A DNA stretch of 64,000 nucleotides from Closterium sp. Naga37s-1 (GCA_947471745.1 CANJKZ010000267.1:248001-312000), one strand, 5' to 3'; positions 11,847 to 21,819 are shown, counted from the stretch's first letter. Notes: generated by a model from the letters alone, not told the origin. Numbers and translations are program-made.

Positions 11847-11939
11847 GGCAGCACGCAGGGAAGGCAGGGCGGCGAGCAGGCACTAGGGTAGGTCGGGGCG
11901 GAGCACGGTCAGGGAAGGGAGGCGCGCGGCCAAAGTAGG

Positions 11940-12370
11940 GCGGCGCAATTGGCAGGGCAGGGCGGCGGCCAGCAGGGCGGCGCGCAGGCAGGGCAGGGCC
12001 GGGCGGCGGCCAGCAGGGCGGCTCGCAAGCAGGGCAGGCCGGCGCGGCGGCGAGCAGCGCGCGAGCAGGGCAGGGCGGCGCGGCGGCGAGCAGCTCGCGG
12101 GCAGGGCAGGGCGGCGCGGCGGCGAGCGGCGCGTGGGCAAGGCAGGGCGGCGCGGCGGCGAGCGGCGCGTGGGCAGGGCAGGGCGGCGCGGCGGCGAGCA
12201 GCGCACGGGCAGGGAAGGGCGGCGCGGCGGCGAGCGGCGCGCGGGCAGGGCAGGGCGGCGCGGTGGCGAGCGGCGCGCGGGCAGGGCACGGCGGCGCGGC
12301 GGCGAGCGGCGCTCGAGCAGGGCAGGGCGGCGCGGTGCGGCGACGAATGGCGCGTTGGCAGGGCAGGGCG
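11940..12370 (-). repeat. 36-bp tandem repeat in the copia-B leader
   Basis: About ten degenerate units of 36 bp built around GGGCAGGGCAGGGCGGCGCG and GCGGCGAGCGGCGCG. The period of twelve residues in open frames is a consequence of the repeat. It sits between the primer site and the first protein domain, the same place where copia-D also has tandem repeats. Confidence 0.85.
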
Positions 12371-12548
12371 GCGTGACGGCCAGCAGGGCGGGGCGGCGCG
12401 CGGCGATCAGGATAGGGCGTGCGCGAGCGGCGCGACGCTGGGCAGGGCAGGGCAGCGCGGCACTAGCAGGGCGGCGCGACGGGTGGGGTAGCGCGACACG
12501 GGCAGCGAGCTATACGGTGGGCCCTAAAAAAACGGTCCTAGGAGAGGA

Positions 12549-12563
12549 CCTGCTCTGAAACCA
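12549..12563 (-). other. Primer-binding site of copia-B
   Basis: On the minus strand TGGTTTCAGAGCAGG follows the LTR end TGACA directly. It matches the initiator-Met tRNA type site (TGGTATCAGAGC) with one difference. Confidence 0.8.
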
Positions 12564-12694
12564 TGTCAGAAGAATGAACGAGAATGGATGAACTAGCAGC
12601 ATGCAGGAGTACAAGTAGCAAACCCTAATTGGGTTGTACCCCATATGGGCTACCCCACTATAGCCTACACAACATGCAACATATAAGTTTGACA
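12564..12694 (-). repeat. 5' LTR of copia-B
   Basis: 131 bp, plus-strand ends TGTCAGAAG and TTTGACA, which form a 5-bp inverted repeat. It is followed by target duplication AGCAG at 12695-12699. Confidence 0.92.
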
Positions 12695-13139
12695 AGCAGT
12701 TGATTGTGCCTACCACTGTTCGCCAGGCTCTAAGCGGACCCGATGCTGAGAAATGGAGACCAGCCATGGCCGCAGAAGTTGCTGCACTCCAGAGGCGCGG
12801 CACCTGGAAGCTGGTACCACGACGACACGCAAAAGGCAGAAAACTTCTCACGGGAAAATGGGTTTTCAGGATCAAGACTCTTCCGGACAGCGCCATTGAC
12901 AAATACAAGGCACGATGGGTAGTTCGCGGCTTCGAAGAAACCCAATTCGTCGACTATGACAAGACATTCGCACCTCGGACGACACACCTCCGTGCAAATT
13001 CTCATCTGCGTCGCAGCCGTCAAGCAGCTGCCCCTCCGCCAGATCGACATGTCCAACGCATTCCTCTACGCGATCGTCGACGCAATCATCTACGTCGAGC
13101 AGCCGCACGCCTTCGAAGAGGACGGCGATGCTGTGTGCC
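12695..13139 (+). pseudogene. copia-A fragment 2: RT N-terminal half
   Basis: Contains RQALSGPDAEKWRPAMAAE, the GKWVFRIKT and KARWVVRGF motifs of copia RT, then after a frameshift near 12985 LRQIDMSNAFLYAIVDA (motif A, Asp present). It breaks off after AVCL where gypsy-C is inserted; the sequence resumes at 20686 with QKSLYGIQQAP. Confidence 0.85.
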
Positions 13140-13715
13140 TGTCAGAATTCTAAGGTTTACGCCTAAGAAGTACTGACAGAGGGTGTAGAGAAGGGCGTGG
13201 TGTGGAGAACTGTACATTTGTACATAACTGGAGCATCTGACAGCGAGGTACAACAGAGGCAGTGGCAAAACTGGGAGGGAAACTCGGCAGTGGGAGGGGC
13301 AGCACCAAGTGGATTAATGAATCTGGGCGGCGGGCTGAGCTGGGAGGGTGGAGTGGCAGCTGGGTGGCAGCGAGATGACGTGTATGGGTGTGCGTGCGAA
13401 TGTTGGGGTGTCGTGTGCATGTGGGTGTTTCGTTTCTTTTGTAGACACCGAGTCCAGGAGGGAGCTGGAAGGCAATATCGCCAGCTGGAGGCAGGGAAAG
13501 GGATGGTGTGGATGGCTAGCTAGGCAAATGTAACAACTACCAATTGTTAGAGTTGCTTGGCTAGGGTTAGTGTTGGGAAGCATATGGTTGTGTCCTGGGC
13601 CATGGGACTGCCACTGCGTGTTTGTTTTCGTGAATTACTGTAATTTCTTTCTGAGATAAGTAGTTTGCAACGAAGCCATAGCCGCAGTCAATATCAGTTA
13701 AAAAGGGTTTGATCA
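13140..13715 (+). repeat. 5' LTR of gypsy-C
   Basis: About 576 bp, TGTCAGAATTC to TTTGATCA, matching 19918-20494 with few differences. The first T may belong to the target duplication. Confidence 0.85.
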
Positions 13716-13733
13716 TACAAACACGCAGTCTAG

Positions 13734-15728
13734 TTGATGCTATTGCGGTCAGGAAAGCAGCTAGAAGGAGTAGAACCAAGGCACGCGAGAAGGGTGGAAG
13801 GAGCAGAAGCTCAGCAGGGCGTGAACCAGCCGCCAGAGCAAGGAGATACGGAAGGGCGGAATGCGTCCAGCGATGGAGCGACCGGACCGCAGGGCGGCGC
13901 TTGGACGGAGGTGACGGGTGGCGAAGAGAACGCGCCCGGTGGATCGGAGGAACGCCAGCAGACGCATCCTCCCCCGCGCTCGCAGCAAGGGGGGCCGAGC
14001 GGATATCAGCGAAGTGCCTCCTGGCAGGGCACGGAAGATGAGACGGCAGTGCAGCGCTGGAGATACACACAACTGCCCAAGATCGAGGTGCCGGAGAGGT
14101 TCTCAGGAGACATGAGGAGCGGACCAAGCCTAAAGAACTACGTCATGCAGCTGGAGAATTTGCAGGCGCGTTGGGCGAAGGACCAGCTCGATCCTGAGGA
14201 ATTCTTCCGAGGACTGGCGAATACGCTGGCGGGGGAGGCGGAGACCTACTATCGGATCTCGCGGAAGGAGCTGCTGGAGTGGGCGGCGGGACGGGCACCG
14301 GGTGAACAGGATCCGACGGCCCGCTTCTTAGCGATGCTTCGTGAGCAATTTCCACTACAGACTGCTGAGCGAGTTGTGGAGTTCCGGGGCTTCAGGCGAA
14401 GAGAAGGGGAATCCCTGCTGGCGTACTATGGCCGGCTGGTGGAATTGGAAGAGGATATGAACTGCCTGGACCAAGGACGGCTGATCGGCAAATTCATACA
14501 TGGGCTAGGCCAGCCCCTTCAGCAGAACGTGCAGGTGCGCGTATTTGAGCTGGGGCCAGAGGCGTCGCTGAAGGAGGCGTACGAGATCGTCAAACGCATG
14601 GAAACCGGGCGACGGCTTTACGAGGTGGAACGTACAGTGGAGAGAGGACCGGAGAGAAGGCGGCCAGCGTGGGCAGCGACTTCAGCGTACCCGGAGCCGG
14701 AAGAGAAAGGGAGAGAGGAAGCGCGGTGCTGCCACAATTGCGGGTTACCGGGACACCTACGACGGGATTGCCGTAACCCGGCGGCATGTTCGTTATGCGG
14801 GAGTCGTCACCATATGCGGCGGGAGTTCCCGGGAGCGCCGAGCTGCGCCCGCTGCGGGCGGAAGGGGCATCGGGAGGCCGATTGCTACGCAAATCGAAGG
14901 GAGCGACGGGGGGCAGAAGGAGGAGAGGACATGCAGGCCACCATGGCGTGGCTGCGGGCGCAGCTGGCGGATCTAGAGGCAGCCGAACAAAAGCAACCTG
15001 CAATGGTGGCGCAAGAGGAGGACGAGCCGGATGAGCCGGAATTCATGTTGATGGCCCAGCCAGCAAGGGATCGGGAAGAATTAGGCTTGAGGGGAGCCGC
15101 GCGAAGGCAGCTCTTTCGAGAGGATGTACGGAGGGAGGACGGGCCGAGGATGCGGGCCAGCGAGAGCGTGGATGCGGAAGGGGCAGCGTATCGGCACCAG
15201 CGAGAGAGGATGATTTGCCAAGCCATGGTCCTAACGATTGAACCAGGGGCGATCACGGTCGGGGGTCTAAAAGCGCAACGGGCGATCGTGGATACGGGGG
15301 AAGCGCATGTGCTCATCGGGAGGCGTTTGGCGGAGAAATTACAGCTGCACAAGCCGGGGCGACTGATAGCAGAAGGATATCTGCTGATGACAGTGGACGG
15401 TGGGGAAGCGAAATGGATGCCCAAGACCAGGCAGTCCATGGCGATGATGCTGAACCCAGGGACTCCGGAGGAGTGCACGCTGAGGGTATACTGCGGAGTG
15501 TCAGAGTCGGAAGATTTCGACCTGCTGATAGGAGTGGAGTACCTTTTCGGGATCGGCTCTACGATATGCATGTGGGAGGAGAAGGTGCAGTTTCGTGTGC
15601 GCTACTGGGAGGATGATGGCCCCATCGGCACTCTGCCGGTGCGGTTCGTACGGAGGGAACCGAGGGAGGCGTACCAGTGCACGGAGGCGGAGCTGCGCGA
15701 GGAGCTGGGGGTGCCCACGTGGCAGTAG
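13734..15728 (+). CDS. gypsy-C gag-protease
   Basis: 664 codons starting MMLLRSGKQ just inside the 5' LTR. A retrotransposon gag region (about residues 105-290) contains LNCLDQG-like and FIHGLGQPLQQ sequence. A basic segment with three zinc-knuckle positions follows at about residues 335-395: CHNCGLPGHLRRDC is complete, the second (CSLCGSRHHMRREF) has Phe in place of the last Cys, and CARCGRKGHREADC is complete. An aspartic protease active site IVDTGEAHVLIG lies near residue 520. The frame ends in TAG at 15726-15728, with the methyltransferase beginning in the same frame just after it. The stop may be a C-to-T mutation of CAG or a leaky stop; the sequence alone cannot tell. Confidence 0.85.
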   Translation: MMLLRSGKQLEGVEPRHARRVEGAEAQQGVNQPPEQGDTEGRNASSDGATGPQGGAWTEVTGGEENAPGGSEERQQTHPPPRSQQGGPSGYQRSASWQGTEDETAVQRWRYTQLPKIEVPERFSGDMRSGPSLKNYVMQLENLQARWAKDQLDPEEFFRGLANTLAGEAETYYRISRKELLEWAAGRAPGEQDPTARFLAMLREQFPLQTAERVVEFRGFRRREGESLLAYYGRLVELEEDMNCLDQGRLIGKFIHGLGQPLQQNVQVRVFELGPEASLKEAYEIVKRMETGRRLYEVERTVERGPERRRPAWAATSAYPEPEEKGREEARCCHNCGLPGHLRRDCRNPAACSLCGSRHHMRREFPGAPSCARCGRKGHREADCYANRRERRGAEGGEDMQATMAWLRAQLADLEAAEQKQPAMVAQEEDEPDEPEFMLMAQPARDREELGLRGAARRQLFREDVRREDGPRMRASESVDAEGAAYRHQRERMICQAMVLTIEPGAITVGGLKAQRAIVDTGEAHVLIGRRLAEKLQLHKPGRLIAEGYLLMTVDGGEAKWMPKTRQSMAMMLNPGTPEECTLRVYCGVSESEDFDLLIGVEYLFGIGSTICMWEEKVQFRVRYWEDDGPIGTLPVRFVRREPREAYQCTEAELREELGVPTWQ

Positions 15729-15737
15729 ATTGCAAGG

Positions 15738-16918
15738 ATGCCGGTGGCACCATCAAGGGAAAGCGAGGGGGAAGCAGATCTGAAGGTGCTGTGCACGAAC
15801 ACGAAGAGGCTGCTGGGGCCCACGGTCGTGCTGGAGCTGTTCGGAGGCATCGGCACAAGGCTGGCGGCGGTGTTGAAGTCGGGAGCGTACGTGGAAAAGT
15901 GGATTTTTGTGGAAAGCGACATGGAGGCGGTGAAGATGGCGTGGTGCCACTCCGACAAGCTTCAGAAAAGACACCCACACCAGTTCTGCTCGGCTTCAAT
16001 GGAGGCGAGTGGCGTTGGGGGAGGATCGACGTGGTAATCGCAGGATGGGAGTGTCAAGGCTACTCGCGGGCGGGAGCAGGCAGAGGCATGCGGGACGAGA
16101 GGAGCAGCCTGTTCAGGGAGCTGGTGCGAGTGTTAAGGCTGATAAAGCGGGTGCAAGGGGATGTCCTCTACATTGTGGAGAATGTGGATATGGAAGGGGA
16201 TATCAGGGAGCACGTGCAAGTGTCGCAGGAGGAGGTCACGACAGCTCTTGGTCCTGGCGTGGTGGCAGACGGGGCGCAAGCAGGAAGCAGGACTCACCGG
16301 GTCCGCCGCTACTGGACGAACGGGGTGAGTGAGACGGCAATGCAGTACCGCCTCTCATTGATGGAGCGACCTGTACCATTGCTAGTCGAAGACATTTTGG
16401 AGCCAGGACGGATGCCGGCCCCAGTGACACATCCCGACCATCCGACGCAGTTTCCGTGCAACGAAGTGGGGGAGCCGAGGCAAGCCTGGCCCACGTTTGT
16501 GTCATACGAGGAAGCGGCGGCCTTCAGGATGCACGACGGAGCACCAGGACCGGGCATGGTATACGACTGCACCGCGTGAGAATGGCAGGAGCCGACGGCG
16601 CTGGAGAGGGAACTAGCCATGGGATTCATGGAGGATGCAACGGCTCATCCGGAGGTGTCGGAGGCAGAAAGGAGAAGGGCCTTGGGAAATGCTATGGATC
16701 TAAACGTCATGCATTGGCTGGTTGCCACAATACGGATGTACCACTCACAACTGTGGTGGGAGCGAAAGCGTGACAAAGCAGCAGCCGTCCAACCGCCTAC
16801 AGAAAGATCAGCGGCGAAGGAGGCACTGGCGCGGGCCATGCTAGGGGAGATGCAAGACAACGAGGAGGTGCAACAGGAGCGAGGACATCCGCTGGAGAGG
16901 AGATGGGTGTACCACTAG
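15738..16918 (+). pseudogene. C5 cytosine-DNA methyltransferase domain in gypsy-C
   Basis: Ordered C5-methyltransferase motifs are present. Motif I is VLELFGGIGTRLAAVL (S-adenosylmethionine site), followed by an acidic ESD. Motif IV is IAGWECQGYSRAG with the catalytic Cys but Glu in place of the usual Pro. Then DERSSLF, motif VI YIVENVD, motif VIII RTHRVRRYWTN, and near the C-terminus ALGNAMDLNVMHWL (motifs IX-X). The first part is in the gag-protease frame; an apparent one-base deletion near 15970-16010 shifts the rest by -1. A TGA at 16577-16579 lies before the last motifs and the frame closes with TAG at 16916-16918. The family transfers methyl groups to cytosine C5 in DNA. With both lesions this copy is probably inactive, but complete motif order suggests a functional ancestor. 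Confidence 0.88.
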
Positions 16919-17434
16919 GAGGAGGATGACGAGAGACCGGCGTTGTATGCGGAGCAAACTGAGATCTGGCTCTCAGGAGAGTGGGAGGAGGCTGCGGTGG
17001 ACAAGAAGCGCGAAGATTTCAGCTGGCTGGAGGAGGCCATTGAGAGGCAGAGAAGCAGGGAGAGCTATGAGCGGGAGTTCGGGGCTCGAGAATTCGCCCT
17101 GATGGCGGCAACAAAGGAGGAGGATGAGACCCGGGCGGAAGGGCAACTTGAGGAAGAAGACAAGGGCAGGAGTGTGGCGCCACAGGAACCGACGCTGGCA
17201 GGGAGCTCACATCGCGCGGAGGAAGGAGAGAGCCAGCCAAGGCAGAAGGCGGGGGAAAAGGAGTGGGAGATAGGAGAAGGTATGTCAGAAGAGGACGCAG
17301 CGGAACTGAAGAAGGTGTTAGCTAAGTACCGGTCGGCCTTTGCATACACGTTGAAGGAAGTGGGAAGATGCAACATGGCGGAGGTCACCATATAGCTGAC
17401 CACGGAGATCCCAGTCTATCAGCGGCGGCGACTA
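16919..17434 (+). pseudogene. gypsy-C acidic linker before RT
   Basis: Continues in the frame of the methyltransferase C-terminus and encodes a Glu/Arg-rich, probably coiled region, then AELKKVLAKYRSAFAYTLKE and IPVYQRRRLMTAEE. The latter is the conserved lead-in to gypsy RT (the AF..L...G....I.L....P..QR.R pattern). TAG at 17393-17395 sits where Gln would be expected. Confidence 0.7.
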
Positions 17435-18700
17435 ATGACAGCGGAGGAGGTGCAGATATGCACGGAAAAATGCCAGGAGCTCATGGAGACGAGCTTCATT
17501 CGGAAATCCAACTCGGGGTATGCGGCGGCGACGGTGGAGGCGGCACGGACGGACTTGACAGGGAAGGTACTGTCCAAGCGCATGTGTGGAGACTACCGAG
17601 GGCTGAACAAAGTCACAATCATGAAGAGGTACCAGACGCCAATGCCGGACGAGATATTCGACCAGCTAGCAGAGGCGCTATTCTTCTCCACGTTGGACCT
17701 GCGGCAGGGATTCAACCAGATCCCCATAGCGGAGGCGGACAAGAGGAAGACGGCTTTCCACGGGCCAGACGGGCAGTACGAGTGGAACTTCCTGCCGTTC
17801 GGCTTGGATTCAGCATCCCCGGAGTTTCAGCGGGTCATGGATCAAGTGCTGCGGAATGTCCAGAACGCCGCGTGCTATATCGACGACGTCATCGTATTTA
17901 GCACTGATAGCCAGTCGCACGTGAAGGACGTCGAAGCAGCACTGAGCGCCATCCAGAGTGCGGGACTCACCTGCCATCCGGGGAAGTGCAAATTCGGGCA
18001 AACCATGGTGGAATACCTGGGGTTCGAGGTAGAAGGGGGAAAGATTGGGATTCAGAAGGCGAAGGTTGAGGTGTCGGATCGGGTGGCCACGCCGAAGGAC
18101 CGGACCACGCTGCGAGCACTGTTGGGTTTTCTGAATTACTATCGTAAGTTCGTGCCCAACTTCAGCAGCCGGGCAGCCGTGTTGAACCAACTGCTGAGGG
18201 AGGATCGTAAGTGGGAATGGGGCCTGGAGCAGGAGACGGCAGTGCAGGATCTCATGGGAGCAGTGAAGAACGAAGCGGTACTGGAACTGCCGAAAGCGGA
18301 CTTGCCATTCACGCTGTACACAGACTGGAGCAGCGCGGGCATGGGGGCGGTACTGGCACAGATGAAGGGGGAGGTGGAAAAGGTAGTGGCCTTCGCCAGC
18401 CGTAGCTGCAACGCGGCGGAAGCCAACTACTCGTCATACGAGGGGAGGGGCTGGCGGTAGTGTGGGCGGTGAAGCACTTTCGGGTGTACTTGCACGGCAG
18501 GAAGTTCATCTTGGTGACGGACCATCAGCCGCTGCTGTGGCTGATGCAGACGCCGGATCTCATGGGGCGTAATGTCAGGTGGGCAATGAAGTTACAAGAA
18601 TACGACTTCGAGATCAAGCACCGGCCTGGCAAAACGATGCAGCATGTCGACAGCCTCTCGAGGAACCCGCCGGAGGTGCAGCCGTCGGCTTGTCTGATGG
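17435..18700 (+). pseudogene. gypsy-C reverse transcriptase and RNase H
   Basis: RT motifs: MCGDYRGLNKVTIMKRYQTP, FFSTLDLRQGFNQIPI (motif A), NFLPFGLDSASPEFQRVMDQ, CYIDDVIVFS (catalytic YIDD), LGFLNYYRKFVPNFS. RNase H: FTLYTDWSSAGMGAVLAQ, FASRSCNAAEANYS, then after a one-base frameshift near 18455 VKHFRVYLHGRKFILVTDHQ and KHRPGKTMQHVDSLSR. The RT itself is uninterrupted and well preserved. Confidence 0.92.
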
Positions 18701-19780
18701 CAATGGCGAAGGAAGCAGACCGGGGACAAGCGTGGGGGGAGATGAAAGGAGGCCCCGCGGACATTTGGGAAGATCAGGCAGCCCTGGCGTGGATCCAGGG
18801 GGCGACAACGGAGGAGGGGGCAGCACCCGCCAGAGTACGTGCAAGGGGTGAACACTACCGCTGGTTCAAGGGGCAGGTGCAGCTGCGGACAGGGGAGGGT
18901 TGGAAGCACGTGCCGCCACCAGGTGGCAGAAGCTGTAGCAGAGGCATTTGAAGAGATGGTGGTCACACGGCTGGGGGCATGTGGAGAGGTACTGACGAAC
19001 CAGGGAACGGAGTTCAAGGGAGCGTTTGAGGAGCTGCTGAAGGCCACAGGCATCAGGCATCGCAGCACCTCACGCTATCACCCGCAGAGCGACGGGCTGA
19101 CGGAGAGACTGGTGCAGACAGTGAAGAAGGGGTTAAGGGCCTATGGGGAAGAGCACAAGCGGGACTGGGACAGGAAACTCTGCTGGGTGATGGCGGGGTA
19201 CCGGTTCAGTAAGCAGGCAGCGTTGACAGATGTATCGCCGTACTACCTGCTGTTCGGCAAGGAACCAGTAATGCCGGCGGGAGATCCCAAGCTTCTGCTA
19301 GATGTGGTGACCACGGGCTCGGCGGAGAAGTGGGTGGCGGTGGCAGATGCGCGGGCGGCTTATCTGCGGCACCTGTTACCAGCAGCAATGGAGAATCTAC
19401 ACGTGGCGCAGCTTCGGGACATCGAGTGGTACAAGCAGCGGCAGGAGGCAGGCGGAAAGGGAGCAAGGGCAGGGGTACAGGAGGAAGAGGAGGTGTACCT
19501 GAGGAGGCAGCGGAAGCATGCGCTGGATGTGGGTCTGTCTCAGCAACGATGGACCGTGAAGGAAGTGAAGCCATCTGGAGTTATAGTCCTGGAAGATGGG
19601 AAGGGTAAGCGCGTGGCAGACCACGTGACCAACGTGGCCAGGATTCGCACTGAGAAGGAGAAGGCAGGACCCTCGGGTCCCATGACGTGCTCGAGGACGG
19701 CTGCAATGCACCATGGGAGGGGGCAGGAAGGGTCTGAACAGAGGCAGGACAAAGGCAAGGGCAAGGACAAAGTGGGGTGA
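18701..19780 (+). pseudogene. gypsy-C integrase, N-terminal part deleted
   Basis: After the RNase H the frame runs to about 18905 without the HHCC zinc finger or the first catalytic Asp region. It then jumps into HQVAEAVAEAFEEMVVTRLG. The second catalytic position reads TNQGTEFKG, with Asn where Asp is expected; STSRYHPQSDGLTERLVQTVK keeps the catalytic Glu. The C-terminal part ends VADHVTNVARIRTEKEK, as in gypsy integrases without a chromodomain. The deletion is probably several hundred bases, so the enzyme is dead. Confidence 0.85.
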
Positions 19781-19912
19781 GAAGGCCAAGGGCATCACTT
19801 GGGGGGGGGAGGGAGAAGGAGGAAAAAGGTGAGGAACCGTCGGACAGGAGAAGATGGCAGCTAGATCTGGACCACCAGAGAGGGAAACAGTAAGGCAGTG
19901 AGGAGGTTTCCG
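19726..19912 (+). repeat. Pre-LTR segment of gypsy-C, copy 1
   Basis: Runs from GGAAGGGTCTGAACAGAGGC to GAGGAGGTTTCCGA, including the end of the integrase frame and a purine-rich run (about 19801-19835) that is the likely polypurine tract. It is nearly repeated at 20496-20683 on the other side of the 3' LTR. Confidence 0.85.
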
Positions 19913-19917
19913 ACAGC

Positions 19918-20494
19918 TGTCAGAATTCGAAGGTTTACGCCTAAGAAGTACTGACAGAGGGTGTAGAGAAGGGCGTGGTGTGGAGAACTTGTACATTTGT
20001 ACATAACCGGAGCATCTGACAGCGAGGTACAACAGAGGCAGTGGCAAAACAGGGCGGGCAACTCGGCAGTGGGAGGGGCAGCACCAAGTGGATTAATGAA
20101 TCTGGGCAGCGGGCTGAGCTGGGAGGGTGGAGTGGCAGCTGGGTGGCAGCGAGATGACGTGTATGGGTGTGCGTGCAAATGTTGGGGTGTGGTGTGCATG
20201 CGGGTGTTTCGTTTCTTTTGCAGACACCGAGTCCAGGAGGGAGCTGGAAGGCAATATCGCCAGCTAGAGGCAGGGAAAGTGATGGTGTGGATGGCTAGCT
20301 AGGCAGATGTAACAACTACCGATTGTTAGAGTTGCCTAGCTAGGGTTTGTGTTGGGAAGCATATGGTTGTGTCTTGGGCCATGGGACTGCCACTGCGTGT
20401 TTGTTTTCGTGAATTAATGTAATTTCTTTCTGAGATAAGCAGTTTGCAACGAAGCCATAGCCGCAGTCAATATGAGTTAGGAAGGGTTTGATCA
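19918..20494 (+). repeat. 3' LTR of gypsy-C
   Basis: 577 bp, TGTCAGAATTCG to TTTGATCA, matching the 5' LTR with a low percentage of differences by eye. Confidence 0.88.
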
Positions 20495-20495
20495 T

Positions 20496-20685
20496 GGAAG
20501 GGTATGAACAGAGGCATGACAAAGGCAAGGGCAAGGACAAAGTGGGGTGAGAAGGCTAAGGGCATCACTGGGGGGGGGGAGGGAGAAGGAGAAAAAAGGT
20601 GAGGAACCGTCAGACAGGAGAAGATGGCAGCTAGAACTGGACCACCAGAGAGGGAAACAGGAAGGCCGTGAGGAGGTTTCCGAAA
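20496..20685 (+). repeat. Pre-LTR segment of gypsy-C, copy 2 (outside the 3' LTR)
   Basis: Repeats 19726-19912 and ends at GGTTTCCGA, the point where an LTR would start. It is then followed by the TGCCT target duplication and by copia-A. It makes the element end in [segment][LTR][segment] rather than in an LTR. Confidence 0.85.
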
Positions 20686-21812
20686 TGCCTCCTCCAGAAA
20701 TCCCTCTACGGGATCCAGCAGGCACCACGCCTGTGGCAACAGTACCTCCACACCGTGCTTGTCGAGCTCGGATTCCAGCAGCTTCACCACGATTAGGGGA
20801 TGTACCGTCTCGAGTCCCGCGGCAGCTTCATCCTGCTCGTCGCCTACGTGGACGACCTGTTCTCTTTTGGGACAACGGAGAGCTACTCGATCGCTTCGTA
20901 AGCAACATCAAACAGAAGCTCGAGGCGACCGTGAATCACAACGTCACCCAGTTTCTGGGCCTCAACGTGAAGCAATCGGCCGACACGATCCATCTGTCCG
21001 CCGCAAAGTACGCCGAGACACTTGCTAAGAAGGTCGGCATCACATCGGCATCACAACTCCCTTCCGCATCCCTCCTCCTAACCACGAGCCCGACACCACC
21101 CCACTATCCGCTGCCGACCATCGCTTCTACCAGCAGCAACTCGGGTGTCTGCTCTTCGCCGCCGTCACACGCCGCCCGGACCTATCGTACGCCGCTAGCC
21201 AGCTCGCCCAGTACCTGCGCAAACCTGAAGGGGAGAACATGGGGACCTACGACGCACCCTACAGTACTTCATCTCTACGCCTGACGTCGGCCTTACCTAC
21301 AAGGTGAACCTAAGGGCTACTATACAGCTTACCGGCTACGTGGACGCTGATCACGGAGGGGACGCAGATAACAGGAGGTCCCGCACAGGTTTATTTTCAA
21401 GGTCGAGCATGCGGGAACCATCTCCTGGAACTCACAGAAGCAGGAGCTGATCGACCTTTCGTCAGTAGAAGTCGAGTTCATCACAGCAAATGCAGTGGTT
21501 TGCGAAGGACTCTACCTCACGAAGCGCCTACAGGAAACAAAGATGGCGATGAACGGGTCATTCAAGTTACTGTGCGACAACCAGAGCGCGATCAAGATCG
21601 CGAACAAGCCCGACTTTGTCAACCGCACGAAACACATCGCCCTACGTTACATCTTCGTCAAAGATGAAATCGACAAGGGCAAGGTCCAGCTCACCTACTG
21701 CCCAGCTGGCAAAATGGCAGCTGACTTTCTGACAAAGAAACTGCTACGTCAGAAGTGTGCGGACCTGTGCGGAGTCGTCAAGAAGAACCACGTGGCGCAC
21801 CTCCAAGTATGA
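20686..21812 (+). pseudogene. copia-A fragment 3: RT C-terminal half and RNase H
   Basis: Resumes with QKSLYGIQQAPRLWQQYLH and reaches AYVDDL (YVDD at 20845-20856). It shifts frame near 20870 into NVTQFLGLNVKQSADTIHLS, and again before the RNase H part (CDNQSAIKIANK, NRTKHIALRYIFVKDEIDKG, MAADFLTKKL). TAG at 20794-20796 is in frame within RT. It closely matches the copia-1 C-terminus. Confidence 0.85.
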
Positions 21813-21819
21813 AGGGGGG

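Larger units (their letters stand above)
5857..12694 (-). mobile_element. Ty1/copia element copia-B inserted in copia-A
   Basis: Bounded by two 131-bp LTRs (5857-5987 and 12564-12694), with the 5-bp duplication AGCAG at 5852-5856 and 12695-12699. On the minus strand the order is LTR, initiator-Met-like primer site, 36-bp tandem repeats, zinc knuckle and protease, integrase, Gly/Ala-rich linker, RT and RNase H, polypurine tract, LTR. By eye the LTRs differ at about four of 131 positions, so the insertion is not very recent. It belongs to the same general family as copia-D. Frameshifts and stops make it non-autonomous. Confidence 0.92.
13140..20685 (+). mobile_element. Ty3/gypsy retrotransposon with a cytosine methyltransferase (gypsy-C)
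   Basis: Inserted in the RT of copia-A with a short duplication TGCC(T) at 13136-13140 and 20686-20690. Order: 5' LTR, gag with zinc knuckles, protease, C5 cytosine methyltransferase, acidic linker, RT, RNase H, integrase lacking its N-terminal part, 3' LTR, then an extra copy of the segment that precedes the 3' LTR. Stops at 15726, 16577, 16916 and 17393, a frameshift near 15990, and the integrase deletion make it defective. The pol order RT-RNase H-integrase is typical of gypsy; the methyltransferase between protease and RT is not. Confidence 0.92.

Noticed and set aside
11883..12491. Arg/Ala-rich frames over the 36-bp repeat
   Set aside because: Period-12 peptides in several frames are produced by the tandem repeat in an untranslated leader.
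15738..16918. Methyltransferase as a host gene next to a transposon
   Set aside because: It has no introns, is in frame with gag-protease and RT at its two ends, and sits between protease and RT inside paired LTRs.
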